64,000 nucleotides of DNA, from NCBI GenBank assembly GCA_963965975.1, contig OZ014418.1:7171275-7235274 (forward strand). Direction: 5' to 3'. Positions 54,404-64,000 of this stretch are shown in pieces; the stretch's first letter is position 1; each line of letters opens with the position of its first letter. The notes beneath the pieces were generated by a model that searched no databases, was not told the origin of the DNA, and worked only from the letters and a program-made list of their open reading frames with translations. This DNA comes from Xestospongia bergquistia. Lineage: Eukaryota; Porifera; Demospongiae; Haplosclerida; Petrosiidae. The translations under genes were made by a program, and so were the position numbers.

Positions 54404-57400
54404 TTACTGAAACTTATAAGCATAATATTGCTGTTGAACAGCCTCGTCTGCCTTTCGTTCCTGTACAAGCTTCCTTTTAGCAGCCCCAGATAAGAACTGT
54501 GCCATATTAGCATTCTTACTTCGATGAATCTGTTTAGCACCAGAGTCTCCGGTTGCTCCTTTCAACAACTGGAGATCTAGAACATTAGCTTGATCTCGAA
54601 ATATGGCGTGTTCTTCTTGTTGCTGATCTGACTTGGCTCCTCTGTGCATAATACGATCTATAGCATGTCTAAAACAAAAGAATAATATAAGCTTGTTTTT
54701 AAAACAGGTCTTACAAATTTTCTCTAGCCTCATCAATCCGACCATCTTTGGCCAGCTGGGCAGATCGTTGTACTGCAGCAATTCCCAATACAGCTACATT
54801 GCTAGTCTCTTCAACAACTTTATGATCTGAAGTGATTTGACGTGACTGGCTGAGAACTCTTAACCATTTTGATCCATCTTTTCGTCGATAACGTACTTGA
54901 ACCTGTTAAGAATATGAAGTCTTTTTACAAGAAACTGATGATTAGTTGATTACTTGAAAAGGTAAAGATGTAACACCTGTCAGTTTGGTTTTATCAACTT
55001 TAAATGTAATACTAAGGTCGGTTTCCTTTGTTGCATTCCCTATGAGATCCCTGACAATTGTTACTGATGCAGCCTCTGATGGACGATCAAGAGATATTGC
55101 AGGATGCATAATATATGTCACCTAAAATATTAGGAGCAAACTATGAGGGTTGATTTCAGTGGATTATGAACTTACCTCAACCTCAGTAGCCACTGTAGGA
55201 TTTTGAGCAATTAATCGGATCTGTCTTACCATTTCTAATGGATGAAGTATGTTCACTGTGCCATTAGTTATGGCTGCACAAGAAGAGAGGATATCCATAG
55301 CACATTGACCTCCTTCAATTCCCAAAATTGAGATTGTTGTTCGAGATCCTTGTGCATGTTCACCAATCTAATTGAAAGACACACATACTATTTGATGAAA
55401 TATGTTTTATATGATACATACTGTAGCATAGAAATCTCTGTCAGGATTGCCATGATCTAGATTACCAACACCAACATTTGATAGACCATCAGTACATAAA
55501 ATGATCTCAGCTGAAGGATAATTTGAAGTCATACCCACACAGAGAGAAAGGGCTGGACCAAGAGCTGTTGTACCGCCAGTGTTTAGCGATAATACTTTTG
55601 ACTTGAGATCACTGCAAACAATGATGATTTTATGATATACTTCATTGATTTTAACTCACTCAACAGATTCTGAGAGCTGTCTCAAGGATAAATCACTGCC
55701 AACCTTTTGTCCTTGATCCATGAGTTGTCGGTAATCATCAAGCACACCCCTGTCTAATTGTTGTGGACTCACAGAACAGTCACCATAATATGTTACCTAA
55801 AAAATCAAACATCATTATCATTAATACCACAAGAAGATCATATTACTAACTTTACTATCAAATGTAACCAATGCTACTTTGTTATGTGGTTCTGTAACTG
55901 CCAAATGATCAATATGGCGACTGATAGCTTCTTTCAGACATTCAAGACGTGAGATATGTCGGGCACCGCCACCTCCACCACTTCGACCTGTCACGGATGT
56001 CCACTCAGCTAAAGACAGGAAAAACATTCATTGTATCTTAATTTAGTTGGTTCGTTACCTTGTAAAGCTGGTACTTCAGTAGTGATGTTCATTGAGCCAC
56101 TGATATCAACAGCAAATATGATCAAAGTACTCCTCTGTGTACCACTTCCGTTGGTTCCCTTTCCTGTAGCAGCTGCTTCATTGTCTGGTTTCTCTTCTTC
56201 TGTCTCTTCTGTTTTTGGAGGAGGCTCCAGTTCATATTCTGTTGCATTGCTACTAGGAGCATTGGCTGATGTAAATGGAATATCATAGTTTTGATGGCCA
56301 CAAAATTCACTAAAAAAGTGCACAACATCTGTTAACTGATTTATCAAAACAAAACCATTGACTTACCATTTCCAATTTGTACTTCCATTTTCACTTTCCA
56401 GTAGAGAGGTATTACAAATGGCAGCTGTACAGTTACTGCAGAAGTAAAGCCCACAAGTAGAAGGGTCATTACATGTGCCAAGGTTTCCCAATTGGAGAAC
56501 GATAGCATTCTGGTTGGTACGACGAACTTTAACTTTCTTTTCCTCTTTCTTCTTAGATACAGGAGCAGCTATAGCACCACTTGATTCCTCATCATCATCG
56601 TCCATTACAACAGGAGTAGCTCCACTTTCATGAGATCGTTTGAACAAACCACTAAAAAATGAGCCTTTCTTTTTTCCACCTCCATTAGTTTCTTTTGATT
56701 TTTTCTTTGATGATTTCTCTTGATGCTTGGGAATACCTTTGACAACAACTTGCTTACGATAAGAGTCTTCAATGGTTGGATCATACTGATCAACAAAATG
56801 GTTTTGAATGAATCGAATTGTTATAGCTGATTTTCCCACACCTCCAGATCCTAAAATTAATGATATCATTTATCTACATGTAATAGCATGAAGCTCAATT
56901 TTCACAAACCTAATGTGACTATTTTGTAATCTTTGCCACGAAGACGTGGTGTGCGACGAATGAGTTCATGAATGGCTTCTTCAACATTGACACCCGTTTT
57001 TGCAGAAGTCTCAAAAAATGGTACTCCGACACTCTCAGCATAACTAGCTCCTTCTTGCTGTCCAACAACTCGACTCATCTCCAAATCACATTTGTTACCA
57101 CAGAGAACCTACAAGGGTAAAATGATCACATTATGTACAAAGGAATTTGATAGTTGTAATGTATAAAGGCTATGTTGACATAGGACAGCTCATATATGGA
57201 GTGTTATATGTATATTGTACTTTGACAGAGTGCAAGCCCAAATTATGTACAATGGCAGTCATATTACTGTTACAGTGACTCTACTATATTACTCACAGCT
57301 GGCATAGGCTTGTCTCTGATACGTATAGTCCAGTCATACATTGCTTGAGCTTCTTGAAAAGAGGCAGAATCAGTAATGGAGTATACAATGATAAAGCAGT

Positions 57401-57783
57401 CTGCTTCTCTAACATACTACCGGATAAAGAGAGATATTGTTTTATTTTAAGACAATTGATTTATGAAAGGCACTCACCAAGTCTCTCATTGAAGAGAACT
57501 CCTCTTGTCCAGCTGTATCAAGAATATCAAGAAGACATGTCTAAAAATGACACAGATCATAAATAATACTTGAATGATAATTACATTTATTTTATTGAAC
57601 TAAACGATTTGTCCACACTACAAGAGGTCTAATTTACTCTTTATTTACCTCTCCATCATCTTTGTAGTCAGCAGATACTGAAGAATATCCAGTAGATGCA
57701 TGATTGTATCTGCTTTCTTCTACATATTCATACTCTGCTTCATCTCCTTCTGGTGCATAGACATAGTCACTTGCAAAGTCCAT
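54404..57783 (-). CDS. cpRAS: Circularly permuted Ras GTPase fused to a Sec23/24-like zinc finger and vWA domain
   Basis: About 12 exons; the first are 57649-57783, 57478-57540, 57297-57416, 56910-57108, 56367-56850, all continuous in frame. Motif order is rearranged: G3 DTAGQEEF (near residues 53-60), G4 GNKCD (110-114), G5 ETSAK (139-143), then G1 GSGGVGKS (173-180) and G2 [15 protein letters not shown] (T near 198). In ordinary Ras the order is G1-G2-G3-G4-G5. The residues matching Ras Gly12, Gly13, Lys16 and Gln61 are kept. Next come a Lys-rich linker, a zinc finger (CSNCTAAIC with CEFCGHQN), and a vWA domain with MIDAS DISGSMN and CTDGLSN. The end ([28 protein letters not shown]) resembles Sec23/24-trunk or copine-like tails. 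cpRAS-vWA proteins are known from a few scattered eukaryotes. Confidence 0.92.
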
Positions 57784-57917
57784 ATTATCCAGTCAACTAG
57801 TACTGATGTGATTATAGCTGGGTTATTGTAGAATGAGCTTTTATATAAATATTTTGTTACTATTTTTAGAGGATTTTTTTGCTTATTCACTATGTTACTA
57901 TTTATAGCCAAGACGTC

Positions 57918-58007
57918 AAAGTATACGGAAGCATAGTATACGGAAATATTCTGAAATTTGTACAGGAATATAATGCAGGAAATACATGTTACACTCCGTA
58001 TACTATT
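57918..58007 (-). promoter_or_regulatory. Conserved CGTATAC module upstream of cpRAS
   Basis: Read toward cpRAS: AGTATACGGAGTGTAA at 58004-57989, about 30 bp, AATTTCAGAATATTTCCGTA then TACT (near 57960-57936), and a second TTCCGTATACTTT box ending near 57918. The ATG is 135 bp away. This copy has the right-hand box twice and is the best-preserved of the four. Confidence 0.62.
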
Positions 58008-58364
58008 AACTTTCTATGTTCGCAGCGCCTCTTTGTAGGTATGCTGTAATTATTTATTAGCTATAATACTAAATTAAATAAATAAAATGTTGCTTGTACT
58101 ATTGACCTTATTCATTTTTTATCTTTAGACCATATATGGTGGCATGATCACTACGTGCCAAGAAAAATTGGCTAAGGAGTCAGTACTAGCAGTACTATTA
58201 CTATATGAACAATACTGATATCTATTGGGATTAAGTGTACAAAAACTATCTGTTGTGTTTTATGATTGGCAAACATTTCATTGAAGCATATTATTGTAAT
58301 GTATAATGAACAACAAAGGGATTGACATGTCAGCAAATTAAGTTCTGTATTATATTCTGTTCCA
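58008..58364. other. Gap between cpRAS upstream module and ependymin-related gene 6
   Basis: About 355 bp, AT-rich, no gene seen. Confidence 0.5.
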
Positions 58365-59231
58365 CTATTGACAGCTTGGAGGAATATTAAAAGCACCAGG
58401 AGGAACTGTACCAGTGATGTTCAGGAATCTATACAAGAGTATTATAGGTACAAGACAATGCATAATTATTGAACTAACGTGAAGTGGACGTTAACTCGCT
58501 CTGGCATAGGAGCACGTTCCCTTATATAAGCTTCTAGAACAGGCACACACTGAGTCAATGAACCGCTAATTGGTGCAACACTAGCAAGATACAAACCACC
58601 ATCTATAAAGACCACACAGAATCACGTATCATTAGAGTGTTTTGTTTCAATGGTACCTCTTCCATTTCGATCATAAAACTGATCCACTTTTACACCTAGA
58701 CCAGTCACTTCAGCACCAAGGTAGTCAATACCAACAAATGTAGCAGTTGAGGGGACTCCAAATGGTCGGAACTCATCAGTGAGTGCCCGTTTCTCACATG
58801 GTTGTCCACGTTCAACTCGATACCACGTCTATAACACAATATGCTATTAAATGTAATAAAGGAACAAGAATTGACTGACTTTTGATTGAAACAGAAACAG
58901 TTCTTCTACTATCTCTCCTCGTTGATCATTTGACGCTCTTTCAAATTCCCTGACATGGATGCGTTGACCTATAGCATCATAGTCAATGTATGCAAAACGA
59001 AATGCAGTCTCAGGTCCTACAGCATCATAATTGACCTATAAACAAAATGATAACAACTTTATTTTTAAAAAAATATTCACCTCTCTGAAGGCACCACTCC
59101 ACATTGGAGGAGTAGACACTATAGAAGGTAATAAAATAATGATTTTTTATTATTAAATCCTCACTGCATCTTTGCTGAGCTTGCGATTGTGCTACAGCGA
59201 ACAAAGCAAGAAAGATAACGAGATATTTCAT
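58365..59231 (-). CDS. Ependymin-related protein 6
   Basis: Signal peptide MKYLVIFLALFAVAQSQ, then AQQRC. Core: MWSGAFREVNYDAVGPETAF, RIHVREFERASNDQRGE, WYRVERGQPCEKRAL, FGVPSTATFVGIDYLGAEVT, GVKVDQFYDRNG, SLTQCVPVLEAYIRE, VNVHFLNITGTVPPGAFNIP, ending PSCQ. Closer to genes 1 and 3 (VREFE and RVERGQ) than to 2, 4 and 5, although it lies beyond CCDC85 and cpRAS. Confidence 0.87.
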
Positions 59232-59399
59232 TTCTACAATCGTTTGACCTCTAATGACGAATGATTTGTCCTTTTATAATCGCGTGGTTAAAATTATGCG
59301 CTGTTACACAATGCTCACGATCGGCTCATGTGAAAGTTGTTCACGTGTAATCAAATACTCATGACCACTTTTGTCAAATATTATGCGACCTGATTTGTG

Positions 59400-59531
59400 A
59401 AATGGTCCACTGTTAAAACACCTCAAAATAGTTTTGTATACATACAATTTATTACCATGAACAGTTGTGTATATGTAGCAACTGTCTGTATACAAAACGT
59501 TTTTTTAGATGTTTTAACAGTAGTCCATTTT
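59400..59531. repeat. Inverted repeat with ~47-bp arms (hairpin/MITE-like)
   Basis: Left arm 59400-59446 begins AATGGTCCACTGTTAAAACA and includes GTTTTGTATACA. The right arm, about 59483-59531, is its reverse complement with few mismatches. The loop is about 36 nt. It lies in the gap between ependymin-related genes 6 and 7. It could be a small foldback transposon or the DNA of a long hairpin RNA such as a sponge-type pre-miRNA. Confidence 0.75.
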
Positions 59532-59650
59532 CTGGATAAGTAATCAAACATACTAACTTTTAATCAAACATAATATTATGTTCAAAAAAGGAAATGTCAA
59601 AATCACAAAATGTGTACTTGAGTCAAAAATCATATTTATTATGACTGAGT

Positions 59651-60514
59651 TTATCGTCGGCACTCAGAAGGCAATTCCCAGACAAGAGAATTGATGTGAG
59701 TACTAGTAATATTCAAAAACCTACAATAGCAACACAAAATATAATGTCATTGCTACATTGCTATAAACTCACGTGAAATGAGCGTTTCGTTGGAACTGTG
59801 GAGAGGAATCAAGTCGTTCATACCACTCAACAACAGGGATGCACTCATAATCCCTGAAACCAAAGCCAGCTGGAGCAAGATATCCACGATAAGTGCCTCC
59901 ATCTAAAAGGAATGATGCACTGCACATTAATAAGTTCTCTTTAAATGCAATATACCTATGTCTCCCCTGAAATAATCTACTGTTAGTCCTGTTCCATACT
60001 CGGCACCTAAGCGGTTTTGGTGCCGGAACACTGCCTCTTCAGGAGCTCCAAAGGTGGGAAAACGTTCATCATAAGGTATATCTCGTCTTGTACATGTTCT
60101 GTCTCTTTCATCAAGTCTATATTCCACCCTCTGTTGTCAATATAAAAAAGTTAAATAGCATATGTTAAGAAAACTACTGACCTCCATACCAAAGTACCAT
60201 GTTCTGATGAAATCTCTTGACTCTTCTTCTGTTTCAATAAAGAAATGGATACGAAGTTCTGTACGATTGTAGAAAATATAGCCACGATGAGCAAGTCCTT
60301 CAGAATAGTCCACCTAGTTAATCAGTATATCTACAATCACAAAATTATTACTAACCATGAAAAAGTCACCACTCCAAGATGATGGACTTGCAACTAAAAT
60401 AATGAGAACACAAATATTATTTTTATATAGTACACTAATCTTACAGCAATGCTGTGCAACAGGTTGACTGTAGGCTAAGCCTAAAACAGCTAGAAAGATC
60501 AATGAAGCTTGCAT
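59651..60514 (-). CDS. Ependymin-related protein 7 (most divergent)
   Basis: Signal peptide MQASLIFLAVLGLAYSQPV, then AQHCC. Core: WSGDFFMVDYSEGLAHRGYI, IETEEESRDFIRTWYF, VEYRLDERDRTCTRRDI, FPTFGAPEEAVFRHQNRLGA, TVDYFRGD, YECIPVVEWYE, AHFTFLNITSTHINS, ending WELPSECRR. It lacks the usual YLGAE and PPxxF forms but keeps the Cys pattern and exon layout. Probably the oldest branch of the cluster. Confidence 0.8.
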
Positions 60515-60783
60515 GTTGGTTTAAAGACAGCACTTCACTAGATGTCAAATCTATTCCACCTTTCAACAGACAACAAAAAGAGAGACTACACCTCAGTTTA
60601 TGTTATTATCTTCACCACTAACCCATCCCTCTATTGATAAAAATATATTTTTCCAATGTATTATATTATAATACATTTTATATGTAATTGTACATGAAAT
60701 ATGATAAAGGAAGGTGGTTCAGTTTACAAATGATAATAATCAGGGAACTCCTCTTAAAATCAACAACACCTGATATTAAGTGA
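60515..60783. other. Gap between ependymin-related gene 7 and CSE1L
   Basis: AT-rich; holds the upstream region of gene 7 and the 3' end of CSE1L. No gene seen. Confidence 0.5.
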
Positions 60784-63702
60784 TTATAGAAGAGAACCAA
60801 TGTTAGCTTGTTGTAAATATTGCTGCAAACATACAGCAGCTTCATTACTTAACCCTGAAGCAATCATTCCAGGTAGCTTCCCTGGATATTCAGAGGAGAG
60901 CTCATACAAGGATTGTGCTAGATGTAATTTAGCATTAGGAACCATATCACCAAAAGGGTCATAATCTTTAGGACCAGCCATTACAAGCTGTGAATATGCC
61001 GTCTGATAGCCAGGAGTGTCATCCACCTCGATAAAATGCTCATCATCGGGTGTTGAATCATCTTCTGGCAGTTCAAACAAGCTGATAAGTGCTTGTAGTA
61101 AAGGAACCCATAGAGGGCTATACACCTCAGACAACATGTCTGGTGTCTTTGTTAATATCTTAGTGATACCTACAGCACATATTTTCCGTTCTATTGGCCC
61201 ACTCACTTTTTGAACATCTGCTATGATAACTTTTTCAAGGACCATTGCAAAGAGTTTAGGCTGGATGGAATCAACTATCTGTAGTAAATTAGGACCACCA
61301 CTTTTTGCAGCATATAAGCAAAGAAATACAATCAGTCCTTTAACATACTTAGTGGTCTTGCTGCTCTGAAGCCTTTGAAAAAGCAAGACAAATATACTCT
61401 TAATATGTTGACTCAAAGTGCTAGAGCTTATATGCTCTACAATACTCCCTAATAGATAAAACCCCTCGTGATCATTAGCTTTTGACGCAATTAACTTCTG
61501 AAACACACCGAGGAGATTCATAAATTTGTCATTACCTGTTACATCTGCAGGGGCTTTTTCAACAAATGCTTGCAAAAGTCGGACAAGAGCTGGAACATTG
61601 CCAGGACGTTCCCAAAGTAGAGGTGTTAAAAGGAGAGGATATATTGTCATATAAATAGTAGGTATTGGTAATGGTCGTAACTCCAGAAGAAGGGAAAGGA
61701 TCTGAAAAATGTAGGGTAGAAATTCTGATACATCTCGAACCAAAATGTTCTCAATAATTGGAAAGAGCGCATCTTCAAATTTAGTTACAATTTGAGTATC
61801 AACTTTGCAGGTGTAGCGAATAATACAACACAATGCTTCAAATAAGTAATGATTAAAATGAGGTTTGCTTGGATTTTGACAGACCAGAGCCAACTTTGCC
61901 ACAAGCTCCTTCAAAAGAGTCTCAGCATAAGGAGCAACCTTTTCATTCATGGTAGACAGTAACCTCATGATAGCTTTCATCACATATTCATTCTCAGTCG
62001 ACCCTTCTCGGTGAAGACAGTTGAAAAGATTAGCAAGAAGGTTTTCAAAGTGTGGTTCTATATCAGTAGGGGTTACAACAAAAGCACCTTCTGCATTACG
62101 AAGCAACATCAACTTCTCAATACAGTTAGCAGCATATGTATGAACAACAATACTAGTAGCTGTTAAGTGGAGAACTAAAAGAGGCAATGAAGTAGTTAGA
62201 AGTTCTCGAGGTAAGACGCCACGAAATGTCATAAGGTAACGTATTGCATCTGCTCTAAGAACAGGTTGTTTGTTAATATTTGGAGCAGATAGCTCAGTGA
62301 GACATTGAGCAGTGAAGATTTCAGCAACATTAACAAGATCACTCGTCTGTGTAATGCCATGACGTGAGGTTTTAGTACGTGTTGCTAGCGCTGTTATCAA
62401 AAAAAGAGCTGTATCCTTACTTTTCCAACTCTTTGCAGGATTCTGCTGATATTCCTGTAACATAGCAGATATATAGGCTGAGAAGATGGTAGTAATAGGC
62501 CCTTCAAAATAACGACATAATCCTCTGATTAGATTCGAAGCCGAGTGTCGACGTGTACCAATATCAGAACCTTCTAAATCTCTTCGCAGATACTCCTCAG
62601 GATTGTCCTCAAAGAGTTCTTCATCAGACTCTCGAAACTTCATATTAGGGACTATGACATTCTCACAAATGTTACGCAGAGTTGCTTCATCAGCAAACAA
62701 GTTCTGATAACTCGGACGCTCAATAACTGATGCTAAAAACTCAATGGCAGTACTAACGAGCATGTCATGTTTTGGACGAGCATCAGTAGTGACAAGAAGA
62801 CTCCAAACTGATTCAACATATTTTGGAAGATAAGGAGAGAAGTCTTCATCATACTTCTGAGCTAACATACCTGAAATGGCACATATTTGAGATTTAATCA
62901 TCTCCAGAGGCCCTGATTCTTCGTCATCATCTGTTTCCAGTAATTTGTTATTTGTCGTGAGGAGAGTATGAAAATGGGCCATCCAAGGCTCGAGTGCTTT
63001 GTCAGCAAAATGATCTGGTAGCTCCTGGTATGTTAGACTGTAAAATATCTTGGAAATGAAAAGAAGTGAGCTAAATAGAACTTTTAAAGCTGATGGGTTT
63101 TGAGTATTGGCTGACGCAAGTTGCATTGTTGATTCTAGGAGGTCTGTAAGTGGAGAGGCAAGTCCATCTAGAACTACTTTGATCTCAGACCATAATTCTT
63201 GTGACTTGAATTCATAACGATAGCGCTTAGTCAGCGAATGCGCTGTCCGTAGGACTCCATTGATAGCATGAAAATCTCCTGATTTGAAATGATTAACCAT
63301 TTCATCAATTAAACCTGGCCAATTGTTTGGGAAATCTTCCCTCCCAATTATGGTAATTGCATCACTAAGCTGTTTTTGTATGGCCTCTGGGGTTTTTAAC
63401 ATGAGACCAATTATGTGCTTTTTAATCAGCTGGCGATCAACATCAGCAATTTTGTTACCTTTGTCCTCAATAACCCGCCAGTTACGTTTAACAAAATTTT
63501 TGAACATAATGCTGGCAGCTTGGCGTATGTGAGGCTCCACTTGTTCACTATCTGTTAGTTGGAGAAGGAGCATGGGATAGTTTTGAGTGGTTTCCACGGA
63601 CACCAGATAATCCTCTGCTTGTTTTCGTACTTGATACTCAGGTGAGAGGGTATGTGTGAGATAGGATACCAGTACTTGAAGATTTTCTGGAGTTGCTTCC
63701 AT
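60784..63702 (-). CDS. CSE1L: Exportin-2 (importin-alpha re-exporter)
   Basis: An intronless coding region of 972 residues, within one residue of the human protein. It returns importin-alpha to the cytoplasm with RanGTP. HEAT-repeat protein with the importin-beta N-terminal domain: RKQAEDYLVSVETTQNYPML, IRQAASIMFKNFVKRNWR. Cse1 blocks: QKQLSDAITIIGREDFPNNW, HAINGVLRTAHSLTKRYR, SLTYQELPDHF, RRDLEGSDIGTRRHSAS, ENEYVMKAIMRLLSTMNE, NPSKPHFNHYLFEALC, LWERPGNVPALVRLLQAF, GVFQKLIASKANDHEGFYLL, QKVSGPIERKICAVGITKIL, DTPGYQTAYSQL, HLAQSLYELS. I start at 63702 (MEATPENLQ). The ATG seven codons upstream is probably intronic, since CTATATAG just before the chosen ATG looks like a 3' splice site, implying a non-coding first exon. 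Confidence 0.97.
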   Translation of the reverse strand: MEATPENLQVLVSYLTHTLSPEYQVRKQAEDYLVSVETTQNYPMLLLQLTDSEQVEPHIRQAASIMFKNFVKRNWRVIEDKGNKIADVDRQLIKKHIIGLMLKTPEAIQKQLSDAITIIGREDFPNNWPGLIDEMVNHFKSGDFHAINGVLRTAHSLTKRYRYEFKSQELWSEIKVVLDGLASPLTDLLESTMQLASANTQNPSALKVLFSSLLFISKIFYSLTYQELPDHFADKALEPWMAHFHTLLTTNNKLLETDDDEESGPLEMIKSQICAISGMLAQKYDEDFSPYLPKYVESVWSLLVTTDARPKHDMLVSTAIEFLASVIERPSYQNLFADEATLRNICENVIVPNMKFRESDEELFEDNPEEYLRRDLEGSDIGTRRHSASNLIRGLCRYFEGPITTIFSAYISAMLQEYQQNPAKSWKSKDTALFLITALATRTKTSRHGITQTSDLVNVAEIFTAQCLTELSAPNINKQPVLRADAIRYLMTFRGVLPRELLTTSLPLLVLHLTATSIVVHTYAANCIEKLMLLRNAEGAFVVTPTDIEPHFENLLANLFNCLHREGSTENEYVMKAIMRLLSTMNEKVAPYAETLLKELVAKLALVCQNPSKPHFNHYLFEALCCIIRYTCKVDTQIVTKFEDALFPIIENILVRDVSEFLPYIFQILSLLLELRPLPIPTIYMTIYPLLLTPLLWERPGNVPALVRLLQAFVEKAPADVTGNDKFMNLLGVFQKLIASKANDHEGFYLLGSIVEHISSSTLSQHIKSIFVLLFQRLQSSKTTKYVKGLIVFLCLYAAKSGGPNLLQIVDSIQPKLFAMVLEKVIIADVQKVSGPIERKICAVGITKILTKTPDMLSEVYSPLWVPLLQALISLFELPEDDSTPDDEHFIEVDDTPGYQTAYSQLVMAGPKDYDPFGDMVPNAKLHLAQSLYELSSEYPGKLPGMIASGLSNEAAVCLQQYLQQANIGSLL

Positions 63703-64000
63703 TCTATATAGAGGAGGAAACATTGCACATTAAAAATTATCATAACCTTCTTATTACTATTTTAGTATTTTTATCTTTTCATATTTATTATATTTGTAAT
63801 TATTTTCGAACTTTACCTTTCTTTTCAATTGTTTTATGAAAAAGAAATAATATTAAATGAACACACCAGCTTTATGGGACAGAGGTTTTGAGCATGCGCA
63901 GAAGGTAAAGCAGAGAATCAGTTTCTATTCTAATTAATGCGCACGCACACACATGTTATGTAACCAGTACAAACCACTATCCTGTGAATACTATGGCAAG
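63703..64000. other. Upstream region of CSE1L
   Basis: Contains a probable intron 3' end (T-rich tract before CTATATAG) and, further out, CpG-bearing sequence (GAGCATGCGCAGAAGG at 63891-63906 and GCGCACGCAC) that may be the CSE1L promoter or the next gene's. No coding frame was recognised. Confidence 0.4.

Noticed and set aside
56031-56288. Plus-strand frame opposite the cpRAS zinc finger/vWA exon
   Set aside because: Antisense shadow of a conserved exon.
54404-57783. Permuted Ras motif order as an artefact of two adjacent genes
   Set aside because: Exon phases match across every junction from the G3 exon through G1 to the zinc finger and vWA, and the linker KDYKIVTLG joins G5 to G1 inside one exon border.

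Overview
The window looks like a piece of a compact, AT-rich animal genome, most likely a demosponge close to Amphimedon queenslandica. The reasons are dense genes on both strands, many introns of only about 42-60 nt with GT-AG borders (plus two GC-AG), very short intergenic gaps, and an animal gene set (CLPTM1, RPAP1, ALKBH1, CSE1L, CCDC85, ependymin-related genes) that also holds a circularly permuted Ras with a vWA domain. The species is inferred; no marker gene proves it. I saw no retrovirus-like or LTR element, rRNA or tRNA.

Layout. 1-676: 5' part of an aldose 1-epimerase (minus). 1045-1500: a GC-rich, hairpin-forming island of unknown nature. 2258-7013: three lysocardiolipin-acyltransferase-like genes, two minus and one plus. 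7181-12389: a TPR-CHAT-NB-ARC-like protein. 12564-17558: CLPTM1. 17770-18597: an unrecognised gene. 18838-20288 RRP36 (minus) and 20542-22283 ALKBH1 (plus) are head to head, as are 22341-23390 sororin-like (minus) and 23516-24160 OVCA2 (plus), and 24823-26691 SR-like RNA-binding protein (minus) and 26903-27988 four-pass membrane protein (plus). 28174-33761: RPAP1. 34025-37245: TTLL-family ligase. 37477-38763: two-Ig receptor. 38980-40527: F-box protein. 40696-43132 serine carboxypeptidase and 43223-46645 CatSper-beta are head to head. 46840-52616 holds five ependymin-related genes, then CCDC85 (52713-54307) and cpRAS-vWA (54404-57783), then two more ependymin-related genes (58365-60514). 60784-63702: CSE1L, exportin-2.

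The main new observation is a shared module of about 75-90 bp directly upstream of four unrelated genes (RRP36, RPAP1, the F-box gene, cpRAS). It begins AGTATACGGAGT and ends in one or two inverted TTTCCGTATACT-like boxes, and all four copies point the same way relative to their gene. It could be an undescribed promoter architecture or a domesticated small inverted-repeat element. Other notable items are the permuted Ras, the CHAT protein whose NB-ARC-like part has lost its P-loop, a CatSper auxiliary subunit, signs of gene conversion among the acyltransferase and ependymin duplicates, a 130-bp hairpin, and several minisatellites born inside introns. Exon borders were read by eye from frame continuity and splice signals and may be off by a few bases.
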